The notes beneath the pieces are model-generated. The model worked only from the letters and a program-made list of their open reading frames with translations. It searched no databases and was not told where the DNA came from. The translations under genes were made by a program, and so were the position numbers. From Alentia gelatinosa (lineage: Eukaryota > Annelida > Polychaeta > Phyllodocida > Polynoidae), in NCBI GenBank assembly GCA_950022655.1, contig OX465587.1, positions 29,887,716 through 29,951,715 on the forward strand: a stretch of DNA of 64,000 nucleotides. Reading direction: 5' to 3'. This document shows, in pieces, positions 10,444-19,934 of the stretch; the first letter of the stretch is position 1, and each line of letters begins with the position of its first letter.

Positions 10444-10516
10444 ATGGCCCGCTCGTCCCCGCTACTCGTCCTCGCTCTGCACGTTCTCGGGCTCCAACTC
10501 GGTATCGTCGCCGCAC
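10444..10516 (+). CDS. First coding exon, signal peptide of a secreted or membrane protein (partial)
   Basis: The ATG sits in a good initiation context (GACCATGG). The exon encodes MARSSPLLVLALHVLGLQLG followed by IVAA: a short basic n-region, a leucine-rich hydrophobic core and a small-residue end, which is a classic signal peptide. It stops at a perfect 5' splice site (CAC then GTAAGT at 10517) after 24 codons plus one base, giving a phase-1 intron. This phase is common directly after signal peptides. The third-position GC is high, unlike the AT-rich surroundings. The rest of the gene was not found in the window: the following intron is full of repeats and the next exon may lie far downstream. 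The protein family cannot be told from a signal peptide alone. Confidence 0.7.
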
Positions 10517-10570
10517 GTAAGTTGTACGCTTTTACTATAGTACCACTACAATGTATTATCCATCGTACCT

Positions 10571-10935
10571 GGTGAGAATGTATGGACTCAGTAGACCACG
10601 ACCCTTTGTCTATTATCCATCATATACAAAGATCCCTTTGAGAATGTATGGGGACTCAGCAAACCACGACCCATTGTTTATTATCCATCGTATACAAAGT
10701 CCACATTGAGAACCTATGGGGACTCGGTGAACCACGATCCACTTTTTTTTTATCCAGAGTACATACAAAGTCCCAATTGAGAATGTATGGGGACTCGGTA
10801 AACCACGACCCATTTTTTATTATCCATCGTATACAAAGATGCCATTGAGAATATATGGGGACTCAGTAAACCACGACCCATTTTTTATTATCCATCGTAT
10901 ACAAAGTCCCCATTGAGAACCTTTGGGGACTCAAA
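10571..10935 (+). repeat. Tandem array of a foldback tail segment
   Basis: About six units of 60-80 bp each contain GAGAATGTATGGGGACTCA, AACCACGACCCATT and TTATTATCCATCGTATAC. The unit equals the first part of the subfamily M tail found singly at 13.87 and 22.2 kb. The array lies in the first intron. Confidence 0.8.
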
Positions 10936-11268
10936 TCTGTGGTATACAGCCTCAAAGCTATCGTATACGGAAAAATAGTCCCTTTTTATTATAGAGCACA
11001 AAGAAAGTCCATGTTGATATATATTTAAACTCCTTGGTTTAATCCATTGGAGAAGATGAAGCAATAGAAAACACATAGGCATTGCGACTGATAATAAATG
11101 ATTTTGTATTTCTGAATACGCAGTTAGTGTTTTTCTACTTAGATCTGTAAGCATAAGGCACAAGTGTGTTTCTTCACATATATTAATGAGGAAAAATTCT
11201 GCAACTAGAGGCAATTTACGTAAAGCTGTGGTAAACTGTGGTACTTGTACCAGGGATAGGGTAATTAT

Positions 11269-11622
11269 ATAGAACTGCATCGAGAATCGGATAAATACAC
11301 AATACTCTACGAGTTTGGATGTGCCCCAATCATCATCGAGGCAAAGCCTAGTGATGATTACGGCCCATCCAAACGAGTGGAGTATTGTGTATTTTATGAT
11401 TCGAGTGCGGTTCTGGATTTATCTCACCCCTTTCTATGTCATTAAACAGCCTAGAATATCAGAATAATTAGAATATACTTAGCAAATCCATATGACGTCA
11501 TTGCACATTCACAATGCCACGGCCATGGCGTAGTATTGTGACTTACGGGGGTGATCGTTGAGTATTTTTTCCTAATGTTATTTCTATGGCTAAGCTTGTA
11601 CCAGGGGTGAGATAAGAGCCAA
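11269..11622 (-). mobile_element. Ladder foldback element, subfamily a
   Basis: The palindrome at about 11271-11415 carries CGAG at 11281, 11310, 11337, (CTAG) 11348, 11374 and 11402, spaced 29, 27, 11, 26, 28. The arms contain ACACAATACTC and TTTGGATG. The tail from TTATCTCACCCC (11419) to GGGGTGAGATAA (about 11610-11621) includes CACGGCCATGGCGTAG, a decayed copy of a perfect palindrome in sister elements. Three other copies are at 32.1, 33.0 and 54.7 kb, all in the same orientation. Confidence 0.85.
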
Positions 11623-12217
11623 TGACTAGAACAAACTAGGTTGACGACTTTGTCACAGGGCGAGGGATTCTGAATAATCTATCCAAAGTTTATAACCTTC
11701 CTAATGTTTATTGCTGTTCGGTATAGGATGTCTTTTATATCATCTATGAATTGTGATCATTTAGATCGTAAATCCTGACTATTATCAACCTACAGGATGG
11801 TTATTCTTTGAGTTGGCACATTCTCAAATGTTTATAGCTGCGGTTATTTTTCTTTCAAACAAAGAGCGATACTTGTACAACGACTAGGTGAACATATTGT
11901 TGACACTTTCTGATTGCACTTAAGGTCAGATTTTGAGCAGAGCAATCTCAATGTAGTAAAAGAAGTATGTATATTCCCAAATATTTACTTTTTTTTAGAC
12001 AGATTTTATTAGGATACTTATCTTCTATGACATATCCAGGCTCGGCTACGGCCGTTTTGACGCCTGGGGCTTGTAAGAGGTACAGAAGAGGGTCCTCATG
12101 TACGATCCTAGATTATTAAACGGGCGCCTGGTCCTTCACTTACTGATAACACATTTACTGAATTATACAAGCTTATATATAAAGGATGATACATGGTCGT
12201 CTTTATTAGATATTTGT
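11623..12217. other. Unassigned sequence with one repeat fragment
   Basis: Mostly AT-rich unique sequence. At 12038-12125 a fragment (GGCTCGGCTACGGCCGTTTTG; GTACAGAAGAGGGTC; ATCCTAGATTATTAAAC) matches pieces at 17.87, 34.3 and 34.86 kb. Confidence 0.5.
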
Positions 12218-13205
12218 TAAGCCGGGCCCCCACCTACCACGATGGTCTACGACATACTCCCTGATGGCTACGATTTGAAATGCCCAAATCGTAGCCTATC
12301 GGAAGGTCCCAGAATCATAGACCTATATCGTGATGCAATCTGTGACTAATGTCCGGCGTCCACCTGCTACGATATGGCTCCAATATGGTCTACGATGCAC
12401 CTCCCGATAGAAAATCAAAATCACGTCGGAAGGTTACCTAATATCAGGGCAGTTAACCACGTTTCTGCGATTAGACACCGATAAAAACCCGTTACAATGC
12501 GTGGTGGATTGGCATGTCTAGACATATGTCTACGATTTTGCACCTTCCCCATATGGCACCGATTTTGACATTTTGTATCGGTGCCATATCGGGAGGTCTA
12601 CGATTCTATCGTAGTAGGTGGACGCCGGGCCTAATACTCAACGACCACGATATCTTCCCGATAGGCTACGATACCCTATGACAGGCTACGAAAAATCCAA
12701 CATGTTGGATTTTATCAGGAGCTCTACGATTGGCGTTTTCAATCGCAGCATATCGCAGAAACCTGTTACACCTATCACGATGTTTGCTGACCTCACGGTA
12801 GAATCGGTATGGGGTCGGGAAGGCAGTCATAGGGACTATCGGGACCAGAGTCGTGGTAGGTGGGGCCCCGGCTTTATAGAACTTCACCCCTGGGCCCCGT
12901 TGCTCCACGTTTACGACAGAGCTACGGATCGCAGAATAGCGATCCGAGGGTCTCAACGTGGCTCCTGAAATTTTGTGGATCGCGTCGTAATCGCATAGGC
13001 GCATCGCCGCGTAAAATACGGGTATTAGCGATACTTTTTATGCTGACCTTCACAGCACTGCGGATCGTTAGCTGTAGGTTAAATACAGCCTTGTCTGATA
13101 TCTACGATTTTGCACCTTCCTGATATGTCTCCGATATTTGTTTTTGTATCGGTGCCATATCTGTAGGTCTAAATTTATGTCTCTCGTAGTAGGTGGACAC
13201 CAGGC
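12218..13205 (+). mobile_element. Composite TIR element of the GGCGTCCACC family (TWA target)
   Basis: Outer ends are TAA-GCCGGGCCC and GGTGGACACCAGGCC-TAA, consistent with a 3-bp TAA target duplication. At least two copies of the ~290 bp unit are nested: a complete one at 12352-12630 and further internal ends. The 3-bp TWA duplication and GGCC-like termini suggest a non-autonomous PIF/Harbinger relative (inference). The open frames inside are chance products of the terminal repeats; no transposase is present. Confidence 0.65.
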
Positions 13206-13452
13206 CTAAATCACGGTTTTCCACCTAAGATACATCGCATCTTAATTTAACAATTTCAGAGGGGTTTTTATTTAAAATTTCAAGGTTCACCTCTGTGTGC
13301 AGTGTTGAAAATATGTAGTGCTGAATTTACATAGAAAGCGAGGCAAAGGGGACCAGTATTAGACTGGCATGAACTGCATGGTTCTGCATGTCTTAATTTT
13401 GTTATGAGGCCTGAAACCCAAAAAGCATTCTATAACACTACAACAAAAATTT

Positions 13453-13538
13453 CAACATTTAAGCAGATTTTTTTTTTTTTTTGTTGTTGAGCAATGTTTA
13501 TTTCACCACAATTCAGAAATACACAACATTTAAGCAGA
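13453..13538 (-). mobile_element. 5'-truncated retrocopy with perfect 15-bp target duplication
   Basis: CAACATTTAAGCAGA at 13453-13467 is repeated exactly at 13524-13538. Between them lie 56 bases. On the minus strand these read as a short 3' end with AATAAA, about 15 bases, and a tail of about 15 A. This is the signature of LINE-driven insertion of a polyadenylated transcript cut to about 40 bases. The source transcript is unknown. Confidence 0.85.
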
Positions 13539-13539
13539 A

Positions 13540-13870
13540 ATTGCGGAGACGAGCGATATACTGGTATGTGGCCGTAGACTCTCCGCTGCTATGCAGCGTG
13601 TCAGTTGATTTATTCGGGCCACCTTCTAAACTCGGTGCACATTGGCTTAGAGCTGTCACATGGGTGTCTATTGTGTGTTTAATTGGTTAGACTTTTTTTT
13701 CTTTTTTTTATTTGCCAAAGAAGACATCCAGTTCTGCACAGTCAGATCTTCCACTGGTATAAGACGTAAGACAAAGGGAGGCGGGAATAAATCCTGTCCA
13801 ATCAAGAGACTTTTTTTCCCTATGGAACTAACACACACCCACCGGGACCGCGCATACTCTATAAAACGAT
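13540..13870. other. Unassigned sequence
   Basis: Contains a T-rich tract at 13690-13710. No recognisable coding or repeat structure. Confidence 0.4.
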
Positions 13871-14275
13871 TTATTATCCATCGTATACAAAGCCCCCATT
13901 GAAAATGTATGGGGACTCAGTAAACCACTACCCATGGTATAAAACCTGTCAGATACCATAACTGTGGTATACGGATTCAAACCTGTGGTATACGGCCTCA
14001 AAACCATGGTATACGGGAAAAATAGTCCCTTTTGCTAAAGAGCAAAGAAATAGTTCCTATTGTTATACCCATTAATATGGCAATTACTGGCTTTAATTTA
14101 TTCAAAAAGATGGATAATAAATGCAACAAACGGTGATTTTGTTGACAGGCGGCTCTGTAAACCACTCGCGGTTGACGTCGTAATACACTCGCCAGCGCTC
14201 GTGTATTACAACGCGTCAACCTCTCGTGGTTTACGGCTGCCTGTCCACAAAACCATCGATTATTGTCTATTTATT
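13871..14275 (+). mobile_element. Ladder foldback element, subfamily M, most complete copy
   Basis: The tail is bounded by TTATTATCCATC (13871-13882) and its exact complement (14109-14120). The palindrome at about 14121-14275 has arms GTTGACAGGC, GTAAACC, GGTTGACG and TAATACAC. CTCG at 14164, 14188, 14198 and 14223 gives spacing 24, 10, 25, with the same polarity as other subfamilies. The centre is CTCGCCAGCGCTCG. Confidence 0.85.
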
Positions 14276-14339
14276 TTTAGCCATTTCAGCAGAATTTTTC
14301 AGAATTCTGACTAGGTTATAATACAGGAAATAAAATCCA

Positions 14340-14600
14340 TAGCCATAGCCCGGCTTAAGGCTACTCCTATCACGATTAATGAAGTTTTGGCACTTTGGTT
14401 ATCAAACATATTGCTCAGATAAGAGGAGTATTGAATCTACGAGAAAGTGGGTCACAGGTAAGCAGGGCAAGGCTTGTACTTCTCCTTTACTCGACACAAA
14501 TGTGTATTATGTTCCTGAATTGACAAAAAATCAATGGTTTCTGGGACAGGCGCCCCCAAACCATGAGAGGTAGTGATACACAGGCGTTAGATCCTGTTTG
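14340..14600 (+). repeat. Dispersed repeat, pair with 25185-25445
   Basis: GGCTACTCCTATCACGATTA, CACTTTGGTTAT, AACATATTGCTCAGATAA, GAAAGTGGGTCACAGGTAA and TGTTCCTGAATTGACAA occur in the same order in both copies, with indels. The left flank is also shared. No coding motif; origin unknown. Confidence 0.75.
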
Positions 14601-14734
14601 AATATTGATGACGATTTTGAGTCTGATATAGTAAGCATAGCGCATAAGCATATGGTAATTCTGTTTGGTTTGATTTAATGTCCAGTCAACCATTATAGGT
14701 CCCTACCAGACTTTCTCAAGGTTCTTTTACATCT

Positions 14735-14900
14735 TGGTGATCGAATCTATGTAATGAATTCAGGTAGAAATCTCACCCCTACACATTTACCGAGGTGAGA
14801 GCTCTTTTACTCCCCACACCACATAGACATGGTATGAGAAGGATTGGCCTTTTGATATGGCAGTAAATCTACCACTGCTTGGGGTGGAACCCGAACCAAC
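14735..14900 (+). repeat. Dispersed repeat J
   Basis: Inverse copies lie at 27000-27145 and 38636-38770. Common blocks are GGTAGAAATCTCACCCCTAC, CCACACCACATAGACATGG, AAGGATTGGCCTTT and GCAGTAAATCTACCACTGCT. The TCTCACCCC block resembles the outer end of foldback tails, so J may be a foldback relative lacking the palindrome. Confidence 0.65.
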
Positions 14901-14959
14901 GAAGTCCTGCAACCTTGACTGAGATAACTCCCCACCCCCGCATATGGTAAGCATAAGAT

Positions 14960-15341
14960 ATAGGTCGAATTCAGTTATTTCATCTTTGTGATATCATCTT
15001 TTGCAGATTCCCTTGATTACTTTTATTTTCATTATTATTATTATTGTCATTATTATTATTATTATTACTATGATATAACATATATCATATAAACATCACC
15101 ATTAAACAGGAAGGGACCTAAACTGGGTTTGTGAATGGGAATAGTTGCCGAATCTCCCCACTCTTTGCCCTTCTCTAACTTATTCTTTATTGAGGATATT
15201 TTAGGGCTGACAATTGACAATGAAAACTCTGATCCTCACGATTGTGGCCCCTGAAGAGGAGTGGTGGGTACTTGGACCTGCCGTCCTGAATCCCCTCCCG
15301 ACAAAGAGAACGAGATTCTATACGTAAACGCAGATGTGTTA
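14960..15341. other. Unassigned sequence with ATT microsatellite
   Basis: An ATT trinucleotide run occupies about 15030-15067. The remainder is unique with no coding signal. Confidence 0.5.
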
Positions 15342-15637
15342 TTATCTCACCCCTGGAATAAATGTCCATAGGCTTAACATTGGGATCTCGTTCTCCATGC
15401 CCCCTCAAATATTGCAGACCGTTCTCCAGGGTCTACATCCTATTTGTTGCCCATTCTTCTAGTGTGTACAGGGGTGAGATATATACAGAAAGCAACTCGT
15501 TTTGGTCAAAGAAGTCGTTCTCCAACTCGTTTGAATGCTATGTGATATTCACTCGGCTGTCACCTCGTTCATATCACTCCACATCAAACTTGTGGAGAAC
15601 GACAACTTTGACCAAAACTTGTTGGTTTCTTCTATAA
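15342..15637 (+). mobile_element. Ladder foldback element, subfamily d
   Basis: TTATCTCACCCC (15342-15353) and GGGGTGAGAT (15471-15480) bound the tail. The palindrome has arms GGTCAAAGAAGTCGTTCTCC and ends GGTTTCTTCTATA. The centre is ACTCGGCTGTCACCTCGTT. The sister copy is at 21.9 kb. Confidence 0.85.
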
Positions 15638-15699
15638 GATGCAGCCACTTGGAGGGGATGTCTTTAGCCAAGCGACAGTCCTCTGGATCCTCTTCCCTT

Positions 15700-15775
15700 T
15701 ACATTCTGTCTCACCCTCAGAATTTAAGGGATATCAAAAAATCTCCGCCGTTTTCGTCGGCCAATGGAAACGAGG
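15700..15775 (-). repeat. End of TTTCCATTGG TIR element
   Basis: Contains AAATCTCCGCCGTTTTCGTC and GGCCAATGGAAAC, complementary to the unit amplified at 52.97-53.64 kb. Confidence 0.65.
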
Positions 15776-15779
15776 TTAT

Positions 15780-16440
15780 TTACACAATAATGACTGGTAT
15801 TTAATACAAGTGACCGTAATCTCCGAGTAGTTGACGCGTAGTAATATCCGTGCGATTAGCGAGGATATTATGTCTTTATTGTGTTTATCATCCATTTATA
15901 GGATTAATAACACATATATTACAATAAAAGTGAATACAATTCCAGATTACACCATAATGCCACAGCACTGTCAAGCATGACAGTAATTCGGTGTATACTT
16001 ACGCTGGTTATAAAGTTAGCTATTTTTCTGTGTTTCTAGTATGCAAAACGTTTTATGGCAGTGATTTCTGATGGTTAATGAGATTATTGTGACTGATTAT
16101 AAATAATCGATATCAAATGAACATTGAATAAGCTTAATTTGAAGAATATAGAATGATTAGATCTAACTTTAGGTGGAACGTTTTTCCTCTGACATGCCAG
16201 AATCTCCGGGTAGCGAATTTCAGGCGCTCTGTACAATTCCTATGGAAACTCCGTAATAGGTGGATAACAAATACACAATATAACCATGATTTTGATCTGA
16301 GTGGCCGTATTCTCCGCGTAATTGATGCGTAGTAAAACTCCGAGCGATAGCGAGGAGTATAACGTAGGAGAATACCGCCACTCAGATCGAAATCATGGTA
16401 ATATTGGATTTATTACATTACTCACATTTCGAGTAATCAT
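15780..16440. mobile_element. Two opposed subfamily N foldback elements
   Basis: A left palindrome (about 15790-15885, tail to its right starting TTATCATCCATTT at 15888) faces a right element. The right tail ends TAATAGGTGGATAAC near 16262, and its palindrome (about 16270-16420) is centred on CGAGCGATAGCGAGG. The two tails lie back to back, making a ~650 bp inverted arrangement. Confidence 0.65.
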
Positions 16441-16690
16441 TAAGGGAAAAAAATCTAGTATATTATTAGAAATTCGACCCAAGCGCCGTGCATTGTTTAT
16501 ATAAATTAGTTCCTATAATGCCCAACAGGTGGCCTAAAAGGCTGTATTCTCCTAGGAGATTCCGGAGGTCCATATATTCTACTCAGTAGCGATCTGTAAG
16601 CTTCATAAGCTTAGTACGGAGACTCTGTATTAGGTGGGTAATAATAGTCGATAATCGCCTCCCATAATCGTCTCGGTTAGACACCGGGTC

Positions 16691-17018
16691 TATTATTATA
16701 TACCTGTGGTAGTATATGCTACACATACTGCCCGCTTCTACCCATCTCGCATTTATATCCGTATGACACTTAAGTGACGTTCGGGGTATGTATGGCGGCG
16801 AAAAAAAAACTCGCCAAAAAGCTAAGGGGAAAATTTGATATTTTCAGGTATATGATAATACGAAAACAGGGATACTGTGTCTGTATGTGATAATTACTTG
16901 GTGAAATTGACGATAAAACGAACCTCTGCCTTCGGCATCGGTTGGTTTTATTGTCAATATTACCGCGTATTTATCACATACAGCCACAGTAACCCTGTTT
17001 CCGTATAGTACACGTAAC
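16691..17018 (+). mobile_element. Ladder foldback element, subfamily K
   Basis: TATTATTATATACCTG (16691-16706) pairs with CAGGTATATGATAATA (16845-16860; 15 of 16). The palindrome at about 16861-17012 has outer arms ACAGGGATACTGTG and ACAGTAACCCTG. Ladder positions carry CTTG 16897, CTCT 16924, ATCG 16937 and CGCG 16964, spaced 27, 13, 27. Copies at 18.95 kb and the window end. Confidence 0.8.
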
Positions 17019-17545
17019 CACCCGTCAGACACAACAAGTTACCCACAACAATACGAGCTATTCTCAGAAATCCGCAAAGAAAACCCAGAGACGGTGCACC
17101 ATGCTGCTTTATTCATAATCGTATCAGACAGCCATTACGCTTGTGTCCATAGACCTTCAACAACCCAAATATATACAGATGTGATCGAGCTGAAACAAAG
17201 GTCTTTCCACTCCCCTTACCTACTTCTCCCGTTTCTGTCGATAACTTTGTTTATCTGAGTCTGAAGGTCGAGGGCTGGGAAGGTCGTAGAACAATATTTT
17301 TCGATAACCAAGATCCAAGAGTGCAGAAGAACTTGACAGCTACTTTACAGCTGGTGGAAATATCGTGCTGATTTTTCTTAAATGGTTTTATTAGGGTGGG
17401 AAATATATACAGGTAATTCAAAAGTCCCTTTAATAAACTAGGGTCGCACATGTATAGACCATTTTCTGTATGCTAAGGAGACCCAGGGACGATGTGGGTC
17501 AACTTTATTCAACACTTATGCACGACCTTATGGACAGCTAAGGTC
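17019..17545. other. Unassigned sequence with repeat fragment
   Basis: A fragment at 17440-17530 (GGAGACCCAGGGACGATGTG, CAACTTTATTCAACACTTATG) matches 34.3 kb and, inverted, 34.8 kb. The rest is unique. Confidence 0.5.
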
Positions 17546-17812
17546 TGGCGTCCACCTACTACGATAGAAATTTAGACCTACCAATATGGCACCAATAAAA
17601 AAATATGGTAGACATATCGGGAAAGTGCAAATCGTAGACATGTGTTTAGACATGCAAATCCACCACGCATTGTAAGGGGTTTTTATCGGTGTCTAATCGC
17701 AAAAATGTGGTCAACTGCCCCGATATTAGGTGACCTTCTGACGCGATTTTGATTTTTTTATCGGGAGGTGCATCGTAGACCATATCCGAGCCATATCGTA
17801 CAGTTTTATACA
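17546..17812 (-). mobile_element. GGCGTCCACC TIR element, one end truncated
   Basis: Starts TAA-GGTCTGGCGTCCACCTACTA and carries the internal blocks GGTGTCTAATCGCA and GACATGCAAATCCACCACGC in inverse order relative to the copy at 61.2 kb. It stops at GAGCCATATCGTA without the far terminus. Confidence 0.75.
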
Positions 17813-18534
17813 ATTATCATGCTGATTTGTTTCTCTAAAGATATTATTGGGATAAATAATCATACAAATAATATGAGGCTCGGTTGTAGCCGTTCTGCCG
17901 CCTTTTCTCTCGTATATTGAAATCTAATTTACAATTAAAGCATTGTACGGTCAGAGCTTTGTGCGGTAAACCCTAGGTTATAGGGACCATTTCAGCCAAA
18001 TGCCAATCCAGGATTATAGTAAACGGGAGGCTCCTTATGGTAACTTTTCTGGCAGGTTTTAACTTGTTCGAGTGGTCCGGACACTTGTAGTAACGTAAGA
18101 AAATGTGCTTTCATTCATAGTAGTAAAGTATCATTTATATAGCTAATCTTGGCAGGACCAAGAAAACCAACCCTATGTCTGGGCTGAGGTCCAGTGCTTC
18201 TTTCTTGAATGAGAAATGTAACGATCGAAAAGGGTTTATGTAAACCTTGATCTCAATAAAGACATTCTTGAAAAAAATAGGTTAATTCCCAAAGGAGGTC
18301 CAGTTAAGTAACACCAGAGCCACATACATACAGGTGGTTGTACGTGTAATATTATAACTTGAAAATAGCAAACATCAACAGGCTAAGGAGTAAGTTCTAC
18401 TTATGTTAGAAGATCTTAAATAACATAACGTTGAGTTAACTTTCCAGTGATGGAGGAAATCTAAGGTGTAACCTCAAAATAATTGCATTCTTGTAAGTAT
18501 GAGATATGCGCGCACAGGAATATAATAACTAGCC
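17813..18534. other. Unassigned sequence
   Basis: A short fragment near 17870-17920 (GAGGCTCGGTTGTAGCCGTT) matches 12.04 kb. Otherwise AT-rich unique sequence without coding signal. Confidence 0.45.
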
Positions 18535-18904
18535 TTATCCTACCCCTGATAAAAAACGCCATAGGTTTAACATTGACTCAATGTATTTGACATAGCGTTG
18601 GATAAAGTGTTATTTATGCACCGAGGTGAATAAAAAATCGGACCAATCAGAGACGCGATAACGAAAGTAGATCCGGCAGCATTGATAACTACTAACATGG
18701 ATAATTACAAATATTCTCTGTATATCGGTGAGATGGGGTAGGATAAATACGAAACTGAACTCAAGTTAGCCTTGTCAATGTTTATACCACTCTGGTCAGG
18801 TCTGCTACTCACTAAACTCGGCTAACGCTTCGTGTAGTAATACACAACCTGCCCATCGTGGCATAAACATTGGTCAACAAGGCTAACTCTCGTTTGGTTT
18901 CTAC
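18535..18904 (+). mobile_element. Ladder foldback element, subfamily c
   Basis: TTATCCTACCCC (18535-18546) pairs exactly with GGGGTAGGATAA (about 18733-18744). The palindrome begins GAAACTGAACTCAAGTTAG and ends CTAACTCTCGTTTGG plus TTTC. Centre: ACTCGGCTAACGCTTCGTG. The arms are wholly different from subfamily a or d. Confidence 0.8.
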
Positions 18905-18949
18905 TAATTATCTATTCCCTGTTGAGCTCGTAGGGAGGTCCAAACGCCC

Positions 18950-19228
18950 ATTATTATATACATATGACTGTATGACCTACACATACTGCCTGCTGCTACA
19001 CATGACGTATATATTGCCGTACGTCACACTGACTTGCTAGGATTTCTCCATTTTTGGTTATATAATGATACGAAAACGGGTTGACTGTCTTGGTACATCA
19101 AAATACTTGGTAAAACTACTGATCAGATTCATCCCTCTGCCTTCAGCATCGGAATGTACCTGATCAATACTTATACCGCGTATTTCTGACGTACGATGAC
19201 AGTAAGCCAGTTTCCGTATACTCCTGAC
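18950..19228 (+). mobile_element. Ladder foldback element, subfamily K
   Basis: The tail runs from TTATTATATACATATG to the inner GGTTATATAATGATACG. The palindrome follows at 19070-19225 with centre CTCTGCCTTCAGCATCGG. It is a diverged sister of the 16.7 kb copy: the inner arm reads ACTGATCAGATTCAT instead of GACGATAAAACGAAC. Two copies of one subfamily therefore have replaced inner arms on both sides. Confidence 0.75.
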
Positions 19229-19387
19229 TTCGTTTAGGCATGTCATTGAGCGGTGCACAATCAGCTAATGACAAAGCGTTCGTTATGCTAATTAGATCAC
19301 AACCCACGTGACAAAGCTAATGAACCAATTGTGCAGCTGAGGGATTGGTGCTAGGGCTTGAGGAGACAGGGTACGACTGCATTGTTC

Positions 19388-19920
19388 AATTCTTACCCCT
19401 AGTATTTTTTTCCTTATAGACTGAAGATTTGGAACTCTTACTCGATGCCCATGTATATGGTCGAGCGACCAAAATATGATGTATAAAAGTTTGTATTTTT
19501 GAGTGCGAAATATTGTACTTTCAGTATGAGACGCACATGTACTGAATGAATACCACCTGCATTATTCTGAACATGGGATATCTTTGAAATTGCTGTAAGG
19601 TAGTCGTGCGACTATCACTTTGTAAAACACCATTTATTTGGTGAAAGAGATTGTCGATAATACATTTTTTTTTTTTTAATGAAAAAAATTCAGAAAAAAA
19701 TAATCAATGGGGGATTATGTCACAGATGTTAGCCAATTAGTTAATGTGAGGGCTTAGATAAATTCAGAAACCAATTCAAGTTTACAGTCAAGGCTTCGAA
19801 CCCATCTCCTTTGAATAGCTACGTAATTGACGCAGCTTTGCCTTGTGAATTACTACTCTATTCAAACTTGATGGGATACGTGCACTGACCGTCAACTTTC
19901 ATAGGTTTCCTCTTTATCAA
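19388..19920 (+). mobile_element. Ladder foldback element, subfamily e, with internal insertion
   Basis: The outer tail (CTTACCCCTAGTATTTTT) and the later tail half (GGGGGATTATGTCACAGATG at about 19707) are separated by about 230 unrelated bases. The palindrome holds CTCC 19806, CGCA 19831, CTTG 19842 and CTTG 19867 (spacing 25, 11, 25), between CAGAAACCAATTCAAGTTTA and CATAGGTTTCC. Confidence 0.75.
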
Positions 19921-19934
19921 TATGATTTCTCGAT

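Noticed and set aside
10888..11280. 130-codon minus-strand frame
   Set aside because: Its C-terminal part is the tandem tail repeat; the rest has no recognisable domain.
12618..13004. Opposed frames of 112-116 codons inside a TIR element
   Set aside because: Both strands are open because the sequence is a nest of inverted repeats; no transposase motif.
16862..17012. Palindromes as microRNA precursors
   Set aside because: The arms are too long and near-perfect, each subfamily is repeated with transposon-like tails, and no conserved 22-base block is evident. Small-RNA data could reopen this.
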